From assembly GCF_014839805.1 (NCBI RefSeq), contig NC_051119.1, forward strand, positions 10,161,245 through 10,225,244: DNA of 64,000 bases, read 5' to 3'. Positions within the stretch are counted from its first letter, which is position 1, and each line of letters starts with the position of its first letter. Shown here piece by piece: positions 1 to 10,500 of the stretch. Source of the stretch: Manduca sexta (taxonomy: Eukaryota; Arthropoda; Insecta; Lepidoptera; Sphingidae). A model generated the notes under the pieces. It did not search any database. It saw only the letters and a program-made list of their open reading frames with translations, and was not told the origin of the DNA. Both the position numbers and the translations under genes were made by a program.

Positions 1-1090
1 TAATTGAACCGCATTTGAATACTTTTTTTGTTATAATTTGCACGAACGTAACAGCGGGAGCATTCTCTACCAGTCAGCTACACGAGTTGCAGATATAGAA
101 ATGTTTTTGGTGTTGGATATTGAGGAAAACATTCTAAAACAAAATATTGTTAATTTTAGAATCCTTAAAATTGTATGTGTATTGAAATAGCAGTTAGGTA
201 CTTTATAATTCTGATTAAATATCCGTATTAACTGCTAATTATTTTCCGCATTTTGTGTATTTATACGACTTAATAAACCAATTAATATAATATATCGCAT
301 AACTCATATCCTTATCAAACGATGAATCATGCAGCAAAATGCATTTATTTATTTGAAACTCCATTCCGATCTTATTTGCACGCCTCTAGCATATTAGGCG
401 GTAGAGGACGTGAATAATTTTATTAATTAACTGATCATCGTCCTGTTTGTTCGTTTAGCAGTTTTGCAAGACAAGGTAAGTGTTAAATATAAATGTTATT
501 ATTGTTAAGTAGTTGTGGTCTAGAATTTAAAAGCCGCCATCTCTCCCTTTGACTCCTTACATTAAAATAATTATAAGTAATTCTGAATCAATGTTGGAAT
601 GCAATATTATTCCTTTAATTTAAATACATGAAATAATAATATATTTGTTACACTATTTCCTTACTATATAACATTGTTTTTTTTATTATTTTTTAGATTA
701 GTAGTTTAAAAATAAACAAATTAATAACTTCTTTGAATATTTTTTATTGAAGGAAAAGTTTCTCCCTCTTTTCTATGTTTCCGTGCCCTACAAGGTCCAT
801 GATTATGTACCTACTTTCCTTAATTTGTAAAACCTATATTTTAACAATTGTGGAGTGCAATAAATATTGGGCCTATGTTTTTTCAAATTGTAAAAAAAAA
901 TAGATCAACTTCGATATTGTACTTATAAAGATTTTATTAGTTAATAGGTTCATTAATAATGACATGATTTGACTGTGTGTTTAAAAAGGTAAAATAATCT
1001 AGAGTGTTTTCTACGTTAGATACCTCTGGAAGTATTGGAGGATTCTCAAGTTAGATTTTTTTAGTGTTTAGTTTTTGTAATGAGCATGGC
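1..1090. other. AT-rich 5' flank, no recognisable coding sequence
   Basis: No open frame or repeat of a named family is visible here. A consensus-like splice donor (acaag|gtaag) lies at 476, after a short pyrimidine-rich stretch. It could end a non-coding first exon of the uridine phosphorylase gene downstream, because the first coding exon starts behind a splice acceptor and so needs an upstream 5'UTR exon. I cannot place a transcription start, so this link is only a possibility. Confidence 0.3.
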
Positions 1091-1091
1091 A

Positions 1092-1312
1092 AAGTGACTG
1101 CTGCACCTGATGGTAAGTGGAGTGGGGTCCAATGGAATGTCGATTGACGAGAGATGATTACCCCTCAACAGTCGACACAATTATGCCGGCCTATTGCAAC
1201 CTGATATACACAGGCTGCCCCCAAAACGCGACACACTTACGTGGGCCACTATGGAGGGTTTCAGCACCTTGTTTACGGTGGTCGCTATCCGGCGGACATA
1301 ACATATCCTATA
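1092..1312 (+). repeat. Dispersed repeat, 'CACCTGATGGTAAGTGGAGT' family (family D)
   Basis: This ~220 bp unit starts with a CACCTGATGGTAAGT motif and continues through GTCGAC, GCCGGCC and GGTCGCTATCCGG motifs. Related units recur at 12710, 33040, 35165, 35380, 48845, 51440, 52115 and 62487 in both orientations. It supports only short chance frames. The class is uncertain; some loci have inverted arms, so a fold-back element is possible. Confidence 0.7.
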
Positions 1313-1429
1313 ACCATCAATATTAAATCAGTATAGCGTTTAAAAGGTCTGACGTCACAGTAATGTTAGTTATAAGATAGCACCGACATTATTTACGATG
1401 TTGATATCTATGTTTTTAATTTATTCAAA

Positions 1430-1720
1430 TTATGTCACCGCGAGCCTTCGATATATATGTACTACGTACTAGATTTGGCGTTCCGAACATTCACTGTGTT
1501 CAACTGAATTGAACTGTAATCCATTCTAACTGACTAGTATGGTCAATATTGACAGGTTGTGGATGTGGACGGAGACGCTCATTATATAAGAACTCGAGTC
1601 TAAGTGTAAACCTGGATTTGAATAAAAAATATTAGTCAAATAAGTAAAATTATTTGTTCTTCAAGTGAATATATAATTTATAACAGTGACGTCTTGATCG
1701 GCATTTAGTTAAGATTTTGA
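1430..1720 (+). repeat. Dispersed repeat, possible LTR remnant; paralogue at 61370-61990
   Basis: The stretch around 1580-1700 (gacgctcat, ctcgagtctaagtgtaaacc, an AATAAA-like run, then caaataagtaaaattatttg) matches the reverse complement of 61705-61860. The match resumes beyond a MITE inserted there. The embedded poly(A)-like signal suggests a retrovirus-like LTR remnant, but clean TG..CA ends were not found. Confidence 0.5.
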
Positions 1721-1735
1721 ACAAATATAATAATA

Positions 1736-2603
1736 CTAGCTTTTGCTCGCGGCTCCGCCCGCGTTATAAAGTTTTCCGTTATAAAAGTCTTGCTATATAT
1801 TTTCCCAGGAGCCTATGTTCTTCCCAGGGTCTCAAACTGTCTCCATACCAAATTTCATCTTAATACGTTGGGTAGTTTTTGAGTTTAACACGTTCAGGTA
1901 GACAGATGCAGCGGGGGACTTTGTTTAATAATATATTTTTGTAGAACTTTTTAAGAGGAACAATCCCGTCATACATAATTGTTAACTTTAACCGTTTACG
2001 CAGCGCACGCACGGAAGCTCTGAAAACGACTAAATTTTCCCCGTTTTTGCAACATCTTTCATTACTGCTCCGGTTCTATTGGTCATAGCGTGATGATATA
2101 TAGCTTATAGCACTCCACGAACAAAGGGCTATCCAACACAAAAAGAATTTTTCAGTTCGAACCGATAGTTCCTGAGATTAGCCATTACTGCTCCGCTCCT
2201 ATTGATAATAGCGTGATGATATATAGCCTATAGCACTCCAGAAACAAAGGGCTATCCAACACAAAAAGAATTTTTCAATTCAAACCGGTAGTTCCTGAGA
2301 TTTACCATTACTGCTCCGCTCCTATTGGTCATAGCGTGATGATATATAGCCTATAGCACTCCAGGAACAAAAGGCTATTCAACACAAAAAGATTTTTCCA
2401 ATTCGAACCGGTAGTTCCTGAGATTAGCCATTACTGCTCCGCTCCTTTTGGGTATAGCGTAATGATATATAGCCTATAGCACTCCACGAACAAAGGCCTA
2501 TCCAATACAAAAAGATTTTTTCAGTTTGATCCAGTAGTTCCTGAGATTAGCGCGTTCAAACAAACAAACAAACAAACTCTTCAGCTTTATATAATAGTAT
2601 AGA
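1736..2603 (-). mobile_element. Helitron (non-autonomous), with internal ~127 bp tandem repeats
   Basis: Read on the - strand, the element begins TCTATACTATTATATAAAGC after an A. It ends in a GC hairpin (CGCGG/CCGCG arms) followed by AAAAGCTAG and then a T. These are the hallmarks of a Helitron: 5' TC, 3' hairpin plus CTRR, and insertion between A and T. Positions 2050-2555 hold four tandem ~127 bp units (attactgctcc ... ctgagattag). No Rep/helicase frame is present. A related copy with two units lies at 49654-50287. Confidence 0.75.
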
Positions 2604-2609
2604 TATAGA

Positions 2610-2885
2610 CTAGCTGACCCGACAGACGTTGTCCCGTTTTAACCATGAATTTGCAACGCGCATTCTGTCAATCGCTTACAGTTATTTCAAACAATTGACA
2701 GTCATATAAAATTTATATTTTCGTTACGTTTTCTAATTTTCCGCGCATTTTTTGAATATTTTCTTTTATAAGAACCTTCTCCTGACAATAACAAACACAA
2801 CAAAAAAAAATAGTGAAATCGGTCCAGCCGTTCACGCGTGATGGCGTGGCCAAGGGAAATAGAGATTAATTTTTATATATATAGA
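2610..2885 (-). mobile_element. Short Helitron, 'GTTCACGCGTGATGGCGTGG' family
   Basis: On the - strand it runs from TCTATATATATAAAAATTAA to GGGTCAGCTAG, with an A before and a T after. Family members with the same ends lie at 7779-8036, 41597-41827 and 57746-58018. It abuts the preceding Helitron with only 6 bases between. It is non-coding and non-autonomous. Confidence 0.75.
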
Positions 2886-2949
2886 TGAATCTTCGTGTCT
2901 AAATGCCGGGAACATCATCTCGGAGATATTGCCACGCGCAATGAATAAT

Positions 2950-3030
2950 CTGGCCATTGAAAATTTCTAATCTGGGTAATCTGGAAATCTTTGGGGGAGA
3001 CCCATGTTCAGCAGTGGAAATCCTGCAACT
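2950..3030 (+). pseudogene. Degraded LINE reverse-transcriptase tail
   Basis: The sequence around atgttcagcagtggaaatcctg matches the end of the frame that encodes 'VQQWT' at 47640-47800 and on the - strand at 26369-26480. Only the last tens of codons survive, with frame breaks. Confidence 0.45.
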
Positions 3031-3363
3031 GATGTATTTTTTTCGGAATTTCTCAGGTATGCAGGTTTCTTCACAATGTTAAATAAAAGGCAGGGGAGGC
3101 AGGTGAACTCTCCCGTATTTTATATGCCTACGCACTGTTGTATATAGATACTTGTAGGTATCTAAATTTAAATGAGGCGTCCCCCTGGACCAAAAGTTAA
3201 TGCCTGCTTCTCTATGAGTTAAAAGCTGGGTACACCGAAGATTAACGTATTTAAATAACAAGAAGCAGTGTATTAAAACAGCCACAAACAAGGAAAATAT
3301 ACGAAATGAACCAACAATTAATAACGTATTGATTTTCGAATGCTTATTTTTAGAATTGTTTAA

Positions 3364-3449
3364 CCAATAACAAAACTTTATAATATAAGGAAATATAATA
3401 ACTATATTTTACCCGGAATCATTATAATCATATAAAGTTTTGTTATTGG
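3364..3449. mobile_element. 86 bp MITE with TTAA target duplication (piggyBac-like)
   Basis: The inverted ends CCAATAACAAAACTTTATA are directly bounded by TTAA at 3360-3363 and 3450-3453. A TTAA duplication with short inverted ends is characteristic of piggyBac-superfamily elements. It is too small to encode a transposase. Confidence 0.7.
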
Positions 3450-3453
3450 TTAA

Positions 3454-3655
3454 GGCGATACCTCAAGGTCCATTTTCATACATTTTGTTTCGGCTTTAAT
3501 CTGGGTAACTAAACAAGTATTGGCAAGTAAAGAATTTAAATTCACGTCTAGTTAGTGATTAGTTCTCGCAGTTGAAGAAAAACGTAAAAATAATTAATAA
3601 TCATGGATATTTCGGCCTTTAAAATTTCGTCATATTAAATTTTAAAGGCCGTTAT
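3454..3655 (+). mobile_element. Truncated copy of the TTAA-flanked MITE found at 61404-61701
   Basis: It starts immediately after TTAA (3450-3453) and matches the 61404 element (caaggtcca, ttcatacattttgtttc, taatctgggtaactaaacaa). It has lost the right terminal repeat. Confidence 0.65.
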
Positions 3656-3829
3656 ATTTCTGCGCTACTCTGTACCCCTTAATAAAACATATGATTATAA
3701 TGATTAACTTTTGGTCCAGGGGGACGCCTCATTTAAATTTAGATACCTACAAGTATCTATATACAACAGTGCGTAGGCATATAAAATACGGGAGAGTTCA
3801 CCTGCCTCCCCTGCCTTTTATTTAACATC

Positions 3830-3995
3830 GTGTAGAAACCTGCATACCTGAGAAATTCTCTATACAAATTTTCGAGGGTGTGTGAAGTCTACCAATCCAC
3901 ACTAGGCCAGCGTGGTGGACTAAGGCCTAATTCCTCTCAGTAGTACAGAAGGCCCGTGCCCAACAGTGGGACGTTATATAATACAGGGCTGACAT
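3830..3995 (+). mobile_element. tRNA-derived SINE (Metulj-like), 5'-truncated
   Basis: The 3' half of the family is present: agtctaccaatc, actaggccagcgtggtggac, ctctcagtagta, ggcccgtgc and the terminal cagggctgacattattatt. The tRNA-like head is missing because the copy was broken at the junction with the inverted arm. Confidence 0.75.
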
Positions 3996-4083
3996 TATTA
4001 TTTAGATGTAGCTATGGTGTTAATCGACCCTGGTGACTGGATTTGTTTGGCGTGTGAATTAAAAAAAAATATTATCATCACAT

Positions 4084-4376
4084 ACCAATGGCGAAAAGTG
4101 AAATTTCCTGAAAGGGCGCCCAACATAATAGGTACTAATATGTATAAATGCGGTATGCAAATCGTTCTAATGATAATTATTGTAGCGACAGCGTCGCACA
4201 TAGTATCACCACATTACCACATTAGTATATAAACACCATATGTACATAGAATAAATCAGACCAAATACCACCTCGTGTCTCATTACATCTTGCCGTAAAT
4301 TAATGGCAAAATTGTCATCAATTCTACATAAAGGGACGCTGTGAGGAATCGGATTATATGGACTCTTCATCACTCC
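4084..4376. mobile_element. hAT-like MITE of the CAGTGGCGAA family, interrupted
   Basis: The left part (4084-~4180: tggcgaaaagtgaaatttcc, tgtataaatgcgg, tctaatgataatta) and right part (~4310-4376: cataaaggga, gaatcggattatatgga) match the two halves of the family. About 130 bp of unrelated sequence lies between them. Confidence 0.5.
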
Positions 4377-4433
4377 AACAGACTTTTCTTCATAATTTTG
4401 TATTCTGATAAAGCCTGAACGTTTGTTTTTTAG

Positions 4434-4548
4434 GAAGAATGAGTTGTGACTGCGACTACGTTTTGCCCAGCAGAAAAGGTTTCATGCCACACTATGATAA
4501 CTGCAAGACCGTGTGGCAAGCAAAGCATCCTGGAAAAAAATATCCCAA
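4434..4548 (+). CDS. UPP coding exon 1 (coding from 4439)
   Basis: The acceptor tttttag ends at 4433 and the donor gtaagt starts at 4549. ATG at 4439 opens 36 codons plus two bases (phase 2). The peptide begins MSCDCDY and is rich in Cys, Lys and Tyr. I see no counterpart in human UPP1, so this segment is lineage-specific or poorly conserved. It follows the acceptor by five bases, so most of the 5'UTR lies in an unseen upstream exon. Confidence 0.8.
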
Positions 4549-7500
4549 GTAAGTTTTGTTTTGTTTTCTGCAAAGATAGAATAGTTTACAAGACTCAAGG
4601 AATATTGCGTCCGTGTCCGTCTCACGTACCAAGATTTCCGTTTGGTACACGAAGTATTATTATTTGTTTTCAGAAATGACGACGGAACAATAGCCCTGCC
4701 GAATGAACACCTTCTGAGCTTGGATGTGGACATATTGTACCATTTGGGTTTGGACAATAAGAACTGTGATTTAAAAGCAATGTTTCACGACGCTAAGGTA
4801 CTTATGGGCAATTTTACAGAAATATATTTGACAAATAGATATATAATTTTTATTCGAGGACGAAATACAGCTGGTGAAATAATGATGAGATTAGATCTCT
4901 GTCTACCCCCGAAAAGGAGTGCATATATCTTATAATATAGTAAAGTATTGTAAGGACATATTTCGATCAAGTTAAATTACTAAGAGTTGATTTCATAAAC
5001 AGCGGGATAAGCTAAATAGCTTAATATTTGAAACATAAATCATAATAGTAATAGCTAAAGTAAAAAGCAGTATAGTTGCCAAAACACAAACGTTTAAATG
5101 TAGGCAAAAGTAACAGTATCTTTGGTTGTTAGTGTTAATGACGAACTGACTGTTAATGAACTGTTATTACTGTAAATGGTAAGGCATACTTAGATATCGC
5201 GAGGAAAGACTGATTATATCACTTATATGACTGATAATATTTCATATTCCGTAAATATATAGATGATTACAAACTGCATCAAACGAAACTGCATATCAAG
5301 ACAGCAACAGTCATAGCAACATCGATAGCAACTTGAAGCTATCATAATTTGTATTATCGTTGCTTTTGTGAAATATCTAAGTTGATAAGCAGACTGTTGC
5401 ATTGTGTAAATATTTCACTCATTACACTATGTGGTAGATTTATTTAGGCAAGAGTATGTCTAATAATTCTCTCTGTAGTCCTTCATGACTGAGGATCGTG
5501 GTCATCATTGGATGTATGATTTAGAGCGGATTATTTATCTCCATCGGTTTCTCTTCATTGCATCTTCAAATAATTTATGGAACTTGGTGGCAGACGAGTC
5601 TTCAATCTTATCGGTCTATCGGGTTGGTGCTCAGCCTCGAGAACGTTTGCCTTCGGTGTTGCCAATGATCACAAGTCTTTCCAGATTTTCGTCACCTTTT
5701 CGTATAACATGTCCGAAGTATGCAAGGATGCGTTGGCGACGTATGTTGGCTAAACGTGTCTTCACTTTAAGCGTGAGAAGATCGATTCCTTTGTGCGTTT
5801 CGTGGTCCATGCTATTCTCAGCATTCGCCTGCAGCACTAGATTTCAACTGCATCGAACCTCTCTCTTTCACTAGAATTGTCCACGATTCGACTCCGATAA
5901 AGGAAGATAGGGATAATAATTTCCCTATTCATCCATATGCTGTTAGGTGGAGCTGTAGCGTCTTTAGCCATGCCATTCTTTATGTCGATTTATGTCTAGT
6001 GACAGTACCGGAGCTATACATAAATTCAGTATAAGCCACGCCCGCGTCATTGACATTATTTATGCGTGACAAAAACAAAGTCCATAATTATAATAAGGTT
6101 TAGTCCACCATGCTGGTCTGGTACGGGTTGGTAGATTTCACAATTCACATAGCGTAGGTAGCAAAACTTTACTTAACTTTTTAATTCGGAAATAGTTGAC
6201 CCAAATGACCTAATAGAAATCTACCTTCTGCTAGCGTAACTTACTTAATACTTGTATTTAGTTTTTTGTCGTTACTAATAATATCATTATATTTTCAATT
6301 TATTTGTTAATCTAAGTAACTTTTCCCGCCTTATTTTGTTTAATAATATTGTTACTTCTATCTTTTCTAATGCATATTGTAGCAACCTTCCAAAGTAGTC
6401 ACTTAAACTTTTTGATTTTATATTGTGTATTAACCTTAATATAATAGTGTAATTCCTACTACTTGTTCATAAATAAATAAATACTATTGAAATTCTTGAG
6501 AAGTATTCTCATGTATGTAGGTCACGCAGTTCGTTCGGCAGCTATATTTGTGACTGACATGTAGATCGGATATTCTGTTAAATAGCTCATATATATAATC
6601 GGTTGGTAACATTGATAATAATGCAAATTGTGATTCAAATGAAATGCGTCCTTTAACTATTATCATGTAAGTCACCTTGGCAAAGGACGAACATGCCTTA
6701 TCATAAATTATATTAATAGATTTTGTTCACACTTCCGTCCGCATGTAGAAGATTTGCAGCATAACATTCCTGTTTTATATTTTTCCGGGACAAAATGGAG
6801 CCTAGAATTTAAGTTAGCTTATTCCATGTAGTAATTTTTGCGGGACGCGTGTACGATCACACAAAAAGACATACAAAAAATCATTCATTCAGGTTTTTTT
6901 CCTTTACACGTGTAAAGGTAAAAAACTCGAAAAACGTAAATAATGTTCTTTAATAAAAAAGGGTATTTATCGTTACAAACTTATTATTTGCGGTTGGTGC
7001 GATAACCTTATCAAGGCATTAAACGGTAAAGTTAAGTTTGTCAAGTTTGAACTTACATAGTACGTACAAGTTTGTACGGAACCCTCGTGAGTCAAATTCT
7101 CACTTTTCCAGTATTTTTTTCTTTATGTACAGACCGTAAACTATATAAACAAAACTATACATATTTTTTAATTACTTTAATTTATTTGACAAAAAATTGG
7201 TATATTCACTTACAAATAACATTATGATAATTGAAACAATGCAATATAATAAACATTTATGAAATGTTTGTTCGAACGTTTGGGTTCACATTCATCAATA
7301 CCTAAGTATATTCTATCGTGTAGTCTTCTCAGCAATGCGAGTTTAGCTTTTCTAAGCTTATCTTTGGTCTGCAAACAGCATGTAGCGACTACTTACTTCA
7401 AACTACTTTTTCTAACAATAATAAGTAGTAAGTTAATAACACTACCTTAATTTTTTTGTTTTAAAGTCGAAATTTCTTTATTCTATTTCAGTTTGTGTGT

Positions 7501-10500
7501 ATGGGTGGAACTAAATATCGTATGCGAGAGTTCGCGCAATACATGGCTGGCGTATTGAACATACCGACCGATGGTGGTCTCAAGAACTTGACCAAACGCT
7601 CCCAAAGGTACGCCATGTACAAAGTTGGTCCAGTCCTTGCTGTTAGCGTAAGTATTTAATTTATTCTTTTAATATTCAAGTAATATTGATACTTGATTAC
7701 TATAAATATAGAAACAAGGGATTACTATGATAAAGAGCTCTTCTGCTATCACATGTCATATTGTAGTTTATTACAATACTAGCTGACCCGACAGACGTTG
7801 TCCCGTCTTAACTATGAATCTGCAGTGCGCATTCTGTCAATCACTGACAGTTATTTCAAACAATTGACAGTTATATAAAATTTATGTTTTCCGCGCAATT
7901 TTGATTTTTTTCTTTCATAAGAACCTTCTGACAATAACGATCACAACAAAAAAAATAGTGAAATCGGTCCAGCAGTTCACGCGTGATGACGTGATCAAGG
8001 GAAATAGGGATTCATTTATATATATTTATATATAGATTGAGTTATACGTGTGTGTTGTTTTTGAAAGCCAAGAGCAGTGTAGATGCCATATCTATACATT
8101 TTTAGTATAATATCATTGCTTTTACAGCACGGAATTGGCATACCCTCAATGACGACGCTCCTCCAAGAGGTGATCAAGTTGCTGGCGTACGCAAAAGTGG
8201 CGAACCCCATCGTCTTCAGGCTGGGCACATCTGGTGGGCTGGGCATCCCCGCAGGATCAGTGGTGGTGTCATCCTGGGGGCTCAACGGGAACCTGGAGAA
8301 GACTCATAATATTGTAGGCACTCTTTTTAGTTATGTTAATGTTCGTCTAGATGGTGTTGCCACGTCTCAATGAAAATAGTTCATTAGTGTTCTTGATAGT
8401 TTTAATGTATTCCGCAAGATGTCGCTAATTCAAGTATAAATATTACTAGTCCTTATATTTTTTTTTGCAGCCAATTTTAGGTAAAACCCGAAAGTTTCCA
8501 TCCATCTTGGATACACGGCTGAGTCAAGAGGTCCATTCTTTGGCGGATCCGTCTGATGAATTCCAAACTTTCTTAGGAGGGACTATGGGAGCTGATGATT
8601 TTTATAGAGGTATTAAAATCTTGAATCGGTAAATTCAGATTTCATTGGTGAACGGTCCGTATTTATAACATGATTTCTACAGGCGTATCTTTGTCATCTT
8701 ATTAAATAATTGGTAATAGGCAATGAATTGGTATAGGTAGTACACATTTACAGTAGTAAAGCCGTAAAACATCATCTTCACTTTGAGCATTTGAATTTTT
8801 CGCCCTTAATGTTTAAAGTTTCTTGTTGGATGGATGGTTTTATGACTGCACTAGGTATTGTTCGCGGCTTCACACGCGTTATAAGCCTTTCGTACCACAA
8901 AAGTCTTTAATGCATTGTGTCGGTCTAAAGCTTTATCAGTACAACATTGCCATTCGTTTAAAGAATTTGTTTAAATAATCTCTTAATTTCCTATTGGAGC
9001 TAGTTACATGGTTATTAAGCCTATGTATTAATGCAAGACATGGTCTATTCGCGTGCCAATTTCATCTAAATTTGTTCAGTTGCTGCGTTTACTTCTAACA
9101 AACATCACAACATTTTCACAACCTTTTGTATTTATAATGTTAGTTAGATTAAATTATGGTGATATATGATTGGATCATTAAAAAGTATTGACGTTCAGAA
9201 CGATAAAAAATCAGAGATAAGAGATAAAGTCTGAAGATATTATCAGCTATAAACTCACACTTATAACTTATTTATTACATTTACATACATCGTTGCTGAT
9301 GTAAATGCAATATTGTATAACAGTGGTGCAGGGTAAAATTTTCTGAAAGGCATACACAACTTATAGGTATTAATAATATGCATAAATGCGATCCGGAAAA
9401 CGTTATAATGATAATTAGATTTTACATAAATTATGGAAGGGAAGCCGGCAGGAATACGGTTATATGCACCCTCCATCACTGGTAGAGATAATTGAAATTA
9501 ACCAAATATGTAACTGGCTCATTCCTATGTAAATTTTAACTTATGTTGCAAAGATGAAAAAACAAATTTTCGTGTTGGAAAAAATTAGAAAAAACAATAA
9601 TCTATGGTTCCCTTTTTATTTATCTTTCGGGTTTATTAGAATTTTTAAATGCAAAAGACATAGAATCATGTGATATATATAAATCCAATTACATCATATA
9701 TAATATGGAACCTCATAAAAGTGAGCCAGAGGTCTTTTGACTTTTAGTTTTTCCTTCATTTAATGTTGTTACGATAATTTTGATGAATGTTCCTTCATCG
9801 TTTTTAATGTTTAATGCAATAAATTGTAATCATGATTTTATTATAGGACAAGGTCGCCTGGATGGTCCTTTCTGTGATTATACAGAGCAGGACAAATTGG
9901 CTTATTTAACTAAGTTATCAGAGATGGGGGTAAGAAATATAGAGATGGAGGCGCCGGCCTTGGCAGCGATGCTCACGGAGGCTGGCGTGCGCGGCGGCGT
10001 AGTATGCGTCACATTCCTGGATAGGCTGCAGGGAGACCAGGTATGGCGACTTCGCTGTTACTAAAAGTAAAAGCATCAGTTAAAATGCTATATTGGTAAG
10101 TTTAAACTAGCAAGTTCTTGTAGTAATATATTGAGCTGGAACTTCTCCATGAGTGTACATTACCGACAATTTTTCAATAGTTCTATAGATATAAAACTTG
10201 CCCTGCTAACTAAAAAAATTGCAGAAATCGCCGATTTTTTACATGGTAAAATTGCGGAAGTTGACTTACGCAACTTTTCTTGCTAACCTAAACTTCGTTT
10301 AAGAGTTTCCGCGAATCAACGCCAAAGCTTAGGTAAAAGTAACTTGGACTGTAATTGTCGTTGTAACTGGTCGTTATACGACAAAGGCCTGTGTAGATAG
10401 CAGTGGAGAAGGATGAAATTTTCCTAAACGACACAACATATAGGTACTGAAAATATGTAGAAATGCGATTTGCAAATAGTTCAAAGATATTAGATTTTAT

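Larger units (their letters stand above)
3046..3858. repeat. Inverted duplication: two 155 bp arms around a 503 bp spacer
   Basis: Positions 3046-3200 are an almost perfect reverse complement of 3704-3858. Both outer arm ends carry the same piece of the tRNA-derived SINE (ctcaggtatgcaggtttc), joined at the same internal point to non-SINE sequence. The arms therefore arose by duplication of one junction rather than from two insertions. The spacer holds two TTAA-bounded MITE sequences. Confidence 0.8.

Noticed and set aside
471..481. Splice donor of a 5'UTR exon of UPP
   Set aside because: The donor fits consensus, but no promoter or transcription start can be seen and GT-AAG occurs often by chance; kept only as a possibility.
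4642..4935. 97-codon frame starting inside UPP intron 1 and running past the exon 2 donor
   Set aside because: Only 4674-4797 matches the family; the continuation past the gtactt donor has no similarity to uridine phosphorylases.
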